A stretch of DNA of 64,000 bases, from positions 1 through 64,000 of the forward strand of contig PAYY01000031.1 in the NCBI GenBank assembly GCA_002715465.1, given 5' to 3'. Made by a program: the position numbers and the translations under genes. Positions 56,673 through 64,000 of this stretch are shown here, one piece after another (positions within the stretch are counted from its first letter, which is position 1; each line of letters starts with the position of its first letter). Source of the DNA: Fidelibacterota bacterium (GTDB taxonomy: Bacteria > Marinisomatota > Marinisomatia > Marinisomatales > S15-B10). The notes under the pieces were generated by a model that saw only the letters and a list, made by a program, of their open reading frames with translations, was not told the origin of the DNA and did not search any database.

Positions 56673-58040
56673 ATGAAAATAAATCAATTAAGCTATATTA
56701 CTAAGTTTATAATATTAAGCTTAGTTATATTTGCTTGTGAAGAAGAAAAAAATGAAGAAGCTGCTGTTGTAGTGGAAGAGGAAGAAGAAGTTATTGAAGA
56801 AGAAGAAGAAGATAACTCAATTTCTACTCCTACATCATATGTTTTTTCTAGTCGTTTTTTAGATGATGGATCGAGCAGTGTGAGTTATTCAGGACAAACT
56901 GTACGTAATCTTCTATTAAACGACCTGAAAATTTTAACAGATTCCCCATCAAAATCTGGTGGAACAGCAGTTACGGAAGAAAGTATGTTGCAGTTGTATG
57001 ATTATGATGATTCATATGATCTTACGACAAGGACAAGTCCAGATACTCCAGCTTTAGAGAGTAAATATTCATCAATATCGACTGGAAAGAATCTAATTGG
57101 TAAGATGGATAGCGATGTAGTGATTGGTTATGATAAAACAGCTGATGAATTAGTAAAAGAATGGATAGCTGAAATTGCTAGTCTATCTTCAAATTCGGAT
57201 AACTTAGAAACTCACCTTGCATACACCTCAGCTGAAGGATTAAACTTGTCTCAAATGATCAATAAAACTCTTTTAGGAGCTGTTCCATATTCTCAAGGAA
57301 CATCAAACTATTTGGCTAGTTTGGAAGATGATGGTAATGCTGAAGCAAAATCTGATGGCGGATCGTATTCAGAGATGGAACATCATTGGGATGAAGCATT
57401 TGGTTACTTTGGAGCCGCTCGTGATTATAATACAGGTTATTCAGATGACAATGATAGAAAATCAGGTCCATATTTTGATTCAAATGGCGATGGAGCAATT
57501 GATTTTAAATCAGAATATAATTTTGGAATATCTGTTAACGCAGCAAAGAGAGATGTCGGAGCAGCTGATGGACAAGTAGATTTTACTAAAGTAATTTTTG
57601 ATGCTTTCTTAGAAGGAAGGACTTTAATTCACAATCAAGCAGCTATATCAGATATTCTGACACAGAGAGATATTATAGTCAACAATTGGGAAAAAGTTAT
57701 TGCTGCAACCGTTGTGCATTATGTAAATGATTGTATTGCTGATATGACAGCATTATACGAATCTGATAGTGACGCGGGTCCTTTGTCTGAAGGTGCAGCT
57801 ACTTTAAATAAACATTGGGGAGAAATGAGAGGTTTTACCATAGCATTACAGTTTAATGATTTTAAATTGATATCAGATGCTGATTTAAAACTTCTGTCCG
57901 ATACAATGGGATTAAAGCCTGTTTATCCAGCAGATGGTCAATCAACATTTGATGATTATAAAAGTGCATTAAGTACCACAGTAAAAAATACTTTACAAAG
58001 TGCTTATGATTTTTCAGATGAGAATATGGCTGGCTGGTAA
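56673..58040 (+). CDS. DUF4856 (imelysin-like) lipoprotein
   Basis: 455 residues. The lipobox IFAC (Cys22) is followed by a strongly acidic stretch of Glu residues (about 23-50). The main domain has TSYVFSSRF, VSYSGQTVRN, the MEHHWDEAFGYFGAARDY motif near 235-250 and LNKHWGEMRGFTIALQF; these are features of DUF4856, a Bacteroidetes-group relative of imelysin iron-transport proteins. It follows a FecA-like receptor, so it is read as its surface or periplasmic iron-binding partner. It ends at a strong terminator. Confidence 0.85.
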   Translation: MKINQLSYITKFIILSLVIFACEEEKNEEAAVVVEEEEEVIEEEEEDNSISTPTSYVFSSRFLDDGSSSVSYSGQTVRNLLLNDLKILTDSPSKSGGTAVTEESMLQLYDYDDSYDLTTRTSPDTPALESKYSSISTGKNLIGKMDSDVVIGYDKTADELVKEWIAEIASLSSNSDNLETHLAYTSAEGLNLSQMINKTLLGAVPYSQGTSNYLASLEDDGNAEAKSDGGSYSEMEHHWDEAFGYFGAARDYNTGYSDDNDRKSGPYFDSNGDGAIDFKSEYNFGISVNAAKRDVGAADGQVDFTKVIFDAFLEGRTLIHNQAAISDILTQRDIIVNNWEKVIAATVVHYVNDCIADMTALYESDSDAGPLSEGAATLNKHWGEMRGFTIALQFNDFKLISDADLKLLSDTMGLKPVYPADGQSTFDDYKSALSTTVKNTLQSAYDFSDENMAGW

Positions 58041-58063
58041 AGTTCATTATAATAATAAAAAGA

Positions 58064-58099
58064 AAAGGGCTCTTAAAATAATTAGAGCCCTTTTTTTTG
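58064..58099 (+). terminator. Rho-independent terminator after the DUF4856 gene
   Basis: Perfect 11-base-pair stem AAAAGGGCTCT/AGAGCCCTTTT running into a T-rich tail. Confidence 0.92.
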
Positions 58100-58116
58100 T
58101 AAATTTTTGTTGAAAT

Positions 58117-59532
58117 ATGAAAAAAACCCTTTATTATATAGCGATATTATTTATTTCAATTTTATTAAGGATGGCTTCGAGCATATACTATCCTGAGGAT
58201 ATAGATAGTTTAAGATTCGCATTAAGTATAATTGAATTTGATATAACAAAACTTCAACCTCATTTTCCAGGATACATAGTTTTTTGTTCAATAGTAAAGG
58301 TGATATATTTTGTTACCAATAGTATTGGATTAAGTTTTGCAATAGTTGGGGGATTGTCAGTTTTTTTAATAATATGGATTTCACACAAATTAATTGAGAT
58401 AAAAGAATATTCCATAACCAGTGTATTTTGCACATTTATCATTTTATTAAACCCATTTATTTGGTTAATGAGCAATAGATATATGCCAGATCTTTTAGGC
58501 TCAGCATTTTGTTTACTTAGTTTTTACTTTTTAACAAAACTAAATAATAAAAAATTATTTATCATTATAGGTTATGGACTTATAGGTATTACAGCAGGAA
58601 TAAAGCTTAGTTTTTTACCAATATTATTAATTCCGTTTATTAATGGTTTAATTAATAAAGAAAAAATTATAATCAAACTTACAAGTTTTATAATAGGATC
58701 TTTGATTTGGATTATTCCAATGATTTATTCAACAGGGTTCATCAATATAATAGAATTTGGCTCAAAACATTTAGCGGGGCATTTTTTAGAATATGGTGGA
58801 ACAATACTAGTTGAGATAAATCTTTTTGATAGAATAATAATGATTATAAAAGCATTATGGGCAGATGGATTAGGAGGTTATTGGTTAAATCGAAACTTCA
58901 TAACATATATAACCTCAATAAGTTTATTAGTTTTTATAATTTTTGGTTATCAAGAATTATTAAAAAGAAATAATGATTTAAATAAAAAACTTTTTTCTCT
59001 TTTAATACCTTATATAATCTGGATTTTTTTATTTCAGAATATTCTATATAAAGCAAGACATATACTTCCTGTATTATGTATAACTTTGATTTACTTGGTT
59101 TTAATATTTAAAGAAAATAATAAAACATCAAAAACGATCTTGATTAGTTCAATAATTTATTTGATTTCAATTAGTATGTTAACTAGCAAATTAATAAATC
59201 AGCATATAGATGGAACAGCAATCTATAAAGTAAAAAATTATTTAATTGAAAACCTAAAAGAAAAAACAATAGTTAGCATACCTTTAATAAATTATTATTT
59301 AAGAGCTAATAATTTGGATAGGGAATATGTTGATATAGATTTAAGTAATGAAAAAAAGAATTTTAAACAATTAGAAAAGTTAGAAGAATTTTATTTAATT
59401 GGGAATTTCCCTAATCACTTTAAGAATTGGGAAACTAAAGTTGATACTGTTTTTTACCACAATCCTTTTCTGAATAACATGTGGCCTGAAGTTCAGATTC
59501 ATAGATTAAATCTTAATAAAATTTCAAAATGA
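58117..59532 (+). CDS. GT-C-like polytopic membrane protein (glycosyltransferase 39-like)
   Basis: 471 residues with about ten to eleven membrane spans and a short soluble C-terminal tail. After the first span comes the acidic loop YYPEDIDSLRFAL, the position of the catalytic Asp/Glu in GT-C glycosyltransferases, then HFPGYIVF, NPFIWLMSNRYMPD and KARHILPVL, all like family 39 proteins that use lipid-linked sugars. The coding DNA is very AT-rich (58501-58560: 9 of 60 G or C by hand count). It overlaps the flavoprotein by four bases. The acceptor is unknown. Confidence 0.65.
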   Translation: MKKTLYYIAILFISILLRMASSIYYPEDIDSLRFALSIIEFDITKLQPHFPGYIVFCSIVKVIYFVTNSIGLSFAIVGGLSVFLIIWISHKLIEIKEYSITSVFCTFIILLNPFIWLMSNRYMPDLLGSAFCLLSFYFLTKLNNKKLFIIIGYGLIGITAGIKLSFLPILLIPFINGLINKEKIIIKLTSFIIGSLIWIIPMIYSTGFINIIEFGSKHLAGHFLEYGGTILVEINLFDRIIMIIKALWADGLGGYWLNRNFITYITSISLLVFIIFGYQELLKRNNDLNKKLFSLLIPYIIWIFLFQNILYKARHILPVLCITLIYLVLIFKENNKTSKTILISSIIYLISISMLTSKLINQHIDGTAIYKVKNYLIENLKEKTIVSIPLINYYLRANNLDREYVDIDLSNEKKNFKQLEKLEEFYLIGNFPNHFKNWETKVDTVFYHNPFLNNMWPEVQIHRLNLNKISK

Positions 59533-60848
59533 AAAAAGAATTAAAAATTTTAGGAGGAGGTCCATCAGGTTTAGCAGTTGGATTTTATGCAAAGAGAAGA
59601 AATATTAAATTTAGAATTCATGAGAGTATAGATCGTATAGGTGGAAATTGTAAAACTTATTCGCATGGAAATTTTAAATATGATAGTGGTGCACATAGGT
59701 TTCATGACAAAAATAAAGAAATAACAAAAGATATTAAATTATTGCTTGATGAAGACCTTAAAAAAGTTAATAGTCCAAGCAAAATTTATCACGATGGATT
59801 ATTTTACTATTTTCCCATTCAAATAAATGATATAATAAAAAAATTAGGTTATAGAAAATTTTTTAAAGTTGCGTATGAAATTATTGGCCTAAAAGGAGAT
59901 AAGGATGATATAAGTTTTAAAAATTATGCTTATAACAAATATGGTAAAACCTTATCAAATTTGTTTTTAATTAATTATACTGAAAAACTGTGGGGAAGAG
60001 ATTCAAATGTCTTAGATAAAAGTATTGCTGGTGATAGGTTGAAAAAATTAACTGTAATATCTACATTAAATAAAATAATAAAATCGTCCTCATCTAAATT
60101 TACGCATTACGAAGGATCCTTTTATTATCCAAAGCATGGATATGGGTCAATATTTGATAAAATTTTACTAAATATTGGTAAAGCTAATGTTAAGTTTAAT
60201 TCTAGAATAATTAATTTTGAGCATAATGAGACAGAAATAATTAATTATTCAGATGAGAATGAAACCTATTATCCTGACCATATTATAAGTACTCTTCCTC
60301 TTAATTTAATGGTTAGTATGTTTACTCCAAAGCCACCAGAAAAAATAATTCAAGCTGCAAAAAAAATAAAATTTCGTTCATTAAAACTTTTTATTATTTT
60401 TTTGGACACTCCATTTATTACAAAAAATGCTTCGATATATTTTCCAGAAAAAAAATTTCCATTTACACGTATTTATGAACCAAAAAATAGGAGCAAAAGT
60501 CTTGCACCCTCTAATCAGACTTCTATTGTTGTAGAAGTACCCTTTAATAATGATAAAGATAAAAAAAAGAGTCCTATTGAGTCAGATGATGAAAAATATA
60601 AAAGAATTTGTGCACTTCTAGAAAAAGAAGGTTTTTTTTCAAAAAGTCAAATTTTGGATCATAGAGTTTTAACAATGAAAAATGCCTATCCAATTATTGA
60701 AACAAATATTAATATTGAATTAAACGAATTAACAAAATATTTTAATAGTTTCAAGAATCTTAATCTTATTGGTAGAAATTCTCTTTTTAAATATATTCAT
60801 ACGCACAAGATTTTTTATGATGCAAAAATTTTAGTGAATAATATTTGA
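59529..60848 (+). CDS. FAD-dependent oxidoreductase, UDP-galactopyranose mutase/amine-oxidase-like
   Basis: 439 residues. N-terminal FAD dinucleotide-binding LGGGPSGLAVGFYAKRRN and ESIDRIGGNCKTY; SGAHRFH, YTEKLWGRD and the C-terminal LIGRNSLFKYIHTHKIFYDA resemble the UGM-like branch of flavoproteins often found in sugar and surface-glycan clusters. It is translationally coupled (ATGA) to the GT-C-like membrane protein, supporting a glycan role. Protoporphyrinogen oxidase was considered because hemH is near, but that gene is on the other strand. Confidence 0.7.
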   Translation: MKKELKILGGGPSGLAVGFYAKRRNIKFRIHESIDRIGGNCKTYSHGNFKYDSGAHRFHDKNKEITKDIKLLLDEDLKKVNSPSKIYHDGLFYYFPIQINDIIKKLGYRKFFKVAYEIIGLKGDKDDISFKNYAYNKYGKTLSNLFLINYTEKLWGRDSNVLDKSIAGDRLKKLTVISTLNKIIKSSSSKFTHYEGSFYYPKHGYGSIFDKILLNIGKANVKFNSRIINFEHNETEIINYSDENETYYPDHIISTLPLNLMVSMFTPKPPEKIIQAAKKIKFRSLKLFIIFLDTPFITKNASIYFPEKKFPFTRIYEPKNRSKSLAPSNQTSIVVEVPFNNDKDKKKSPIESDDEKYKRICALLEKEGFFSKSQILDHRVLTMKNAYPIIETNINIELNELTKYFNSFKNLNLIGRNSLFKYIHTHKIFYDAKILVNNI

Positions 60849-60883
60849 TATCTTTTTATTAATTCACTAAAGTCAAAAAATAG

Positions 60884-61894
60884 TTACTTATTAATTAATT
60901 CTTCTAATAACTCAATAAAAAACGAATTATTATTTAAGCAAGGTATGTAATTAAAACTTATCCCACCAGATTCCAAGAAAGATTTTCTCCCTCTAATATT
61001 AATTTCCTCTAATGTTTCGAGACAGTCGGCAATAAATGAAGGACAAATTACTGCAATATTTTTTGAAGTTGATTTACCTAATTTTATAAATTCTTTATCT
61101 GTATATGGTTTCAACCACCGGGGGTCTATAATTGATACTCTTGATTGAAATGTGACATCCCAAATATCATTATCTAAATTTAGATATTCTGCTACTAATT
61201 TAGATGTTGTGAAAACATTTGATCGGTAGCAGTTTTCAGATGTTAAACAATTTATTTGACAACAATCACTATTAATTAAACAATGATTCCCAATTAAATC
61301 TGATTTTTTAATATGTCTTTCTGGTATTCCATGGTAACTAAAAATTATTTTATCTGGATTTTTATTTAAAAATGGTTTTATAGTTTCGCTTAAAGCAAAA
61401 ATATACTTTGGGTTATCATAAAAAGGTTTAACATACTTAAAATCTAAATCACTATATATTGTTTCAACTATTCTATTAAACTCTAATTCTGTTGATACAG
61501 TTGTTGACATTGCATGATGAGGATATAATGGAATTACAACTAATTCTTTTATACCTTTATTTTTAATATTTTTTATTTGAGATTCTATAGAAGGCTCCTG
61601 ATAACGCATGGCGATTTTAACCTTCAATCCTGTTTTTTTCATTAATGAATTCGCTATCAATTTCGTATTGTTAATTAAAGGTGATCCTGCCTTTGTCCAT
61701 ATTTGTTCATAGGCTTCTTTAGCTTGTTTTGGTCTAAATGGTAGAATAAAAGATCTTAGTATAAATTGTTGTATATATTTTGGTAGATCTATGACGTGAT
61801 CATCGGATAAAAATTCATTTAAGTATTTTCTTATATGTTTTATTGATAAGGATTTTGGTGAACCTAAATTAATTAATAATATCTCTTTATCCAT
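60884..61894 (-). CDS. hemH: Ferrochelatase
   Basis: 336 residues. It inserts ferrous iron into protoporphyrin IX to make protoheme. Motifs: LLINLGSP at the start, VIPLYPHHAMSTT, and the catalytic His in FSYHGIPERHI. Just after it lies a cysteine-rich segment HCLINSDCCQINCLTSENCY with five Cys, as in bacterial ferrochelatases reported to carry an internal [2Fe-2S] cluster. The late PSFIADCLETLEEI is also conserved. The DUF454 gene is directly upstream. Confidence 0.95.
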   Translation of the reverse strand: MDKEILLINLGSPKSLSIKHIRKYLNEFLSDDHVIDLPKYIQQFILRSFILPFRPKQAKEAYEQIWTKAGSPLINNTKLIANSLMKKTGLKVKIAMRYQEPSIESQIKNIKNKGIKELVVIPLYPHHAMSTTVSTELEFNRIVETIYSDLDFKYVKPFYDNPKYIFALSETIKPFLNKNPDKIIFSYHGIPERHIKKSDLIGNHCLINSDCCQINCLTSENCYRSNVFTTSKLVAEYLNLDNDIWDVTFQSRVSIIDPRWLKPYTDKEFIKLGKSTSKNIAVICPSFIADCLETLEEINIRGRKSFLESGGISFNYIPCLNNNSFFIELLEELINK

Positions 61895-62269
61895 TTAATC
61901 TCCGGTTTGAATCTCTGGTGGTTCAGGTCTAGTAATTAAATAAAGGCATAAAGTTATACACGTTATAATTAAAATGATATCAATAAGAGTATTTGATATG
62001 AAATGGCATGAAAGATAAAACGATGGAATTATAACTAATATTGAAAAAATTTTTGATTTTCTAGTTAAACCTTTATAATCCCGCCAATTTTTTATTATAG
62101 TACCAGTTAAATCATTATTTAAGATCCATAATTCAAGGCGCTTTGAAGATTTCGAAAAACACCAAGCACTTAATAATAATAGTGGTGTGGTGGGTATTCC
62201 GGGGATAATTGTACCAACTAAACCTAATCCTACGGAAATTAACCCAACTATAAAAAATAAATATTTCAC
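61895..62269 (-). CDS. DUF454 (YbaN-like) inner-membrane protein
   Basis: 124 residues, three or four membrane segments. The DUF454 signature is the N-terminal GLGLVGTIIPGIPTTPLLLLSAWCFSKSS (split across residues 17-45) and LTRKSKI. E. coli YbaN is the best-known member; function is unclear. The next base after its stop begins hemH, so the two are co-transcribed. Confidence 0.85.
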   Translation of the reverse strand: MKYLFFIVGLISVGLGLVGTIIPGIPTTPLLLLSAWCFSKSSKRLELWILNNDLTGTIIKNWRDYKGLTRKSKIFSILVIIPSFYLSCHFISNTLIDIILIITCITLCLYLITRPEPPEIQTGD

Positions 62270-62312
62270 AATTAAATTTGAGAAATAATAGATATACGTA
62301 AGTATTAAATTT

Positions 62313-63635
62313 TTATTTCAGAATATTATTTTGGCGGTATTTTTCTTTATATTTTTCATAGAGAGATTTATGCCTGTCTCCCATATCAATCTTCTTGCCT
62401 TGTATATAAACTTGCTCTATTTGTGTTGTGATTTCTAAAGGATCTCCATCTGAAATTATTAGAGTTGCATCTTTACCCTTTTCTAAAGATCCAACCTGAT
62501 CAGATATTCCTAATATTTTTGCTGCATTAAGGGTTAGGGATTTTAATGCTTCATCTTTCGGTAATCCATAAGCTACTGCTTTTGATGCTTCGTATGGAGT
62601 GTTACGATGATTTGACGCTCCTCCTGTAGCCATTGATATAGCAAACTCAACACCTGCTTCATATAATTTTAGAGGACCAGTAAAAGGAGTGTCAAAATCT
62701 TCCCACCTTCTTTTGGGAAGAGAGTTTACTGTTTCATAGATAACTGGGATTTCATATTTCTTTAATAAATCAGATGCTCGCCAAGCATCGTATCCACCAA
62801 CAATTATAATTTTTATATTCTGGCGATTTCCCCATTCAATAGCACTTTGAATTTGTCGAATTTCATTTGCATGCATAAAAATAGGTATTTCACGTCTTAA
62901 TACAGGAAGCATTGATTCCCATCGTAAGTCGGTATCAAATAAAGTTCCTCCTGATTGCAGAGAAGCAGCTTTTGCTAAAAGGTAACGTCGTGATTCTTCA
63001 AAAACATTGTCAAGTTGATAAAGTATTTTTTCTCGATGTTCTTTGGCTTCTTCCTCTGTTATTTTATAGTACCTAGAATATGTTCCTCCCATATCTGGCC
63101 AGTTAATATGAATACCAACTGGTGCTTTGAGAGTAGCTGTTTCCCATGTCCAACCATCTAACATCATTATTGCTGAGCTTCCTGAGATAAGTCCTCCTGT
63201 TGGACATGAATGAGCAATCAATACTCCATTTGAGCGAGTAACTGGAATGATTTCAGAATCAGGGTGGTAAGCTACTTCGGCCCGGACATTAGGATTAATT
63301 TCGCCTCTTTCGGAAAAGTCTCTAGTTACTGAAACAGCTCCTATTTCTGTTAGTCCCATAATGCTCGAAGCCGCAATGATTCCTGGGTATATTCGTTTTC
63401 CTTTAAGATCTATTGTCTGGGTATTACCTGGAAAATTGGTAATTCGCCGTCCTATAGCTTTAATGATTCCTTTATCGAATAAAATGGCTCCTTTATTAAT
63501 TTTTCTACTAGAAACAGGATAAATATCAGCATTTACTAATAAGATAGGATTTTTCTGAGGCGGGGCAGGAATTTGATCAGATGCTATTGTAAATGTGGTG
63601 AGAGAGAAAACGAGTTTAATAGTTAATTTTCTCAT
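62313..63635 (-). CDS. Exported amidohydrolase-like protein lacking the HxH metal motif
   Basis: 440 residues from ATG 63635, which overlaps the upstream stop by four bases and gives a signal peptide (MRKLTIKLVFSLTTFTIASD). The fold is imidazolonepropionase/amidohydrolase-like: LLVNADIYPVSSRKINKGAI, then IYPGIIAASSIMGLTEIGAV where the family usually has PG.ID.H.H, later a His in FMHANEI, IVGGYDAW where a His is expected, and ATGGASNHRNTP, ending in GSLEKGKDATLIISDGDPLE. The first two metal ligands are absent, so it may be an inactive or repurposed subunit of the tandem partner. Confidence 0.8.
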   Translation of the reverse strand: MRKLTIKLVFSLTTFTIASDQIPAPPQKNPILLVNADIYPVSSRKINKGAILFDKGIIKAIGRRITNFPGNTQTIDLKGKRIYPGIIAASSIMGLTEIGAVSVTRDFSERGEINPNVRAEVAYHPDSEIIPVTRSNGVLIAHSCPTGGLISGSSAIMMLDGWTWETATLKAPVGIHINWPDMGGTYSRYYKITEEEAKEHREKILYQLDNVFEESRRYLLAKAASLQSGGTLFDTDLRWESMLPVLRREIPIFMHANEIRQIQSAIEWGNRQNIKIIIVGGYDAWRASDLLKKYEIPVIYETVNSLPKRRWEDFDTPFTGPLKLYEAGVEFAISMATGGASNHRNTPYEASKAVAYGLPKDEALKSLTLNAAKILGISDQVGSLEKGKDATLIISDGDPLEITTQIEQVYIQGKKIDMGDRHKSLYEKYKEKYRQNNILK

Positions 63636-64000
63636 TCCATTATTCCTTCGGTACAACTAAATGGTTTAGAATCAAGGAAAAATAAATCACTTTTTCTGTT
63701 CTTATTTGTAGATAATTGATCATCACTTGAAAGTATTTTCTGGATTAATATATTTCTCTCTTCTTTTACTTTAGCTCTCATTTCTCTATCCTTTGTTAGA
63801 TCAAAATACTTTTTCCCATCAATCCATGTTTGTTCACAAACACTATACATTGAAAGTGGGTTACCATTCCAAATAACAAAATCAGCATCTTTCCCAGTTT
63901 CTATAGAGCCGACTTTACTATCTATCCCAAGTTGTATAGCTGGGTTGATTGTAACAAAACGAAGTGCATCTTCTTTTTTCATTGGGCCATATTTGGCTGC
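63632..64000 (-). CDS. Amidohydrolase C-terminal part (gene cut by the window edge)
   Basis: 122 codons are visible. The frame is open to base 64000, with AAKYGP before an internal Met, so the gene continues beyond the window. ALRFVTINPAIQLGID and GSIETGKDADFVIWNGNPLSMYS are the C-terminal signature of imidazolonepropionase-like amidohydrolases. The metal-binding part is outside the window, so whether this copy is the active partner cannot be seen. It is coupled to the downstream gene by ATGA. Confidence 0.85.
   Translation of the reverse strand, partial: AAKYGPMKKEDALRFVTINPAIQLGIDSKVGSIETGKDADFVIWNGNPLSMYSVCEQTWIDGKKYFDLTKDREMRAKVKEERNILIQKILSSDDQLSTNKNRKSDLFFLDSKPFSCTEGIME

Noticed and set aside
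59529..60848. Protoporphyrinogen oxidase (HemY) working with hemH
   Set aside because: The YTEKLWGRD and GRNSLFKY segments fit the UGM-like branch, and the gene is coupled to a membrane glycosyltransferase-like gene on the strand opposite hemH.

Overview
The window is an AT-rich (roughly one third G+C), densely coded bacterial chromosome segment with about 60 genes, one tRNA, no rRNA, and no recognisable insertion sequence, phage or CRISPR. The encoded cell is Gram-negative: it has TonB-dependent receptors, Omp85-type and other outer-membrane barrels, and lipoproteins. One cytochrome carries a C-terminal NYPNPFNPRT segment, the hallmark of type A type IX secretion (T9SS) sorting domains. Together with the lineage-specific repeat proteins and carboxypeptidase-regulatory-domain receptors this points to the Fibrobacteres-Chlorobi-Bacteroidetes group. 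Candidatus Marinimicrobia (SAR406) is my best guess, by inference only. TTG start codons are frequent, including three stop/start overlaps of the form TTGA.

Layout, left half. 245-10666 (+): a large secreted repeat protein, an FMN-dependent 2-hydroxy acid dehydrogenase, a DUF998 membrane protein, a tandem GAPDH pair whose first member has lost the catalytic cysteine, an SCP2-like/R2-like ligand-binding oxidase pair, apaG and a HAD hydrolase. 10768-13052 (-): thrC-thrB. 13249-17196 (+): BolA and CGFS glutaredoxin (iron-sulfur delivery), tRNA-Glu, an epimerase, an exported amidohydrolase and an alpha/beta hydrolase. 17324-17548: a small two-repeat protein with its own promoter, strong ribosome site and terminator. 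17680-20226: a four-gene c-type cytochrome/porin cluster that looks like an extracytoplasmic electron-transfer module. Then an M20 peptidase and an Omp85-like protein. 22918-32499 (-): plsY, DUF502, methylated-DNA repair methyltransferase, secD-secF, a TonB receptor and an M3 lipoprotein peptidase.

Middle. 32763-44495 (+) is a compact growth and cell-cycle block: parA-parB, an M23 peptidase with bactofilin (cell-shape pair), atpZ, a small membrane protein in the atpI position, the full F1Fo ATP synthase (atpB-E-F-H-A-G-D-C) and aspS.

Right half. 44576-49303 (-): free methionine sulfoxide reductase and a beta-oxidation operon (thiolase, hemolysin III-type protein, FadN-type fusion). It diverges from a TetR regulator across a 532-nt intergenic region rich in palindromes and hairpins. 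49836-53128 (+): tetR, a TonB receptor and a small lipoprotein. 53226-58040 (+): ferritin, a small protein, a FecA-like receptor and a DUF4856 (imelysin-like) lipoprotein, read as an iron storage and uptake set. 58117-60848 (+): a very AT-rich pair, a GT-C-like membrane protein and a UGM-like flavoprotein, likely for glycan synthesis. 60884-64000 (-): ferrochelatase, DUF454 and two tandem amidohydrolases, the last cut by the window edge.

The most notable signals are the Cys-to-Ser GAPDH paralogue coupled to a normal GAPDH, the R2lox/SCP2 pair, the cytochrome/porin cluster, the two-repeat small protein, and the palindromes around tetR and upstream of the iron receptor.
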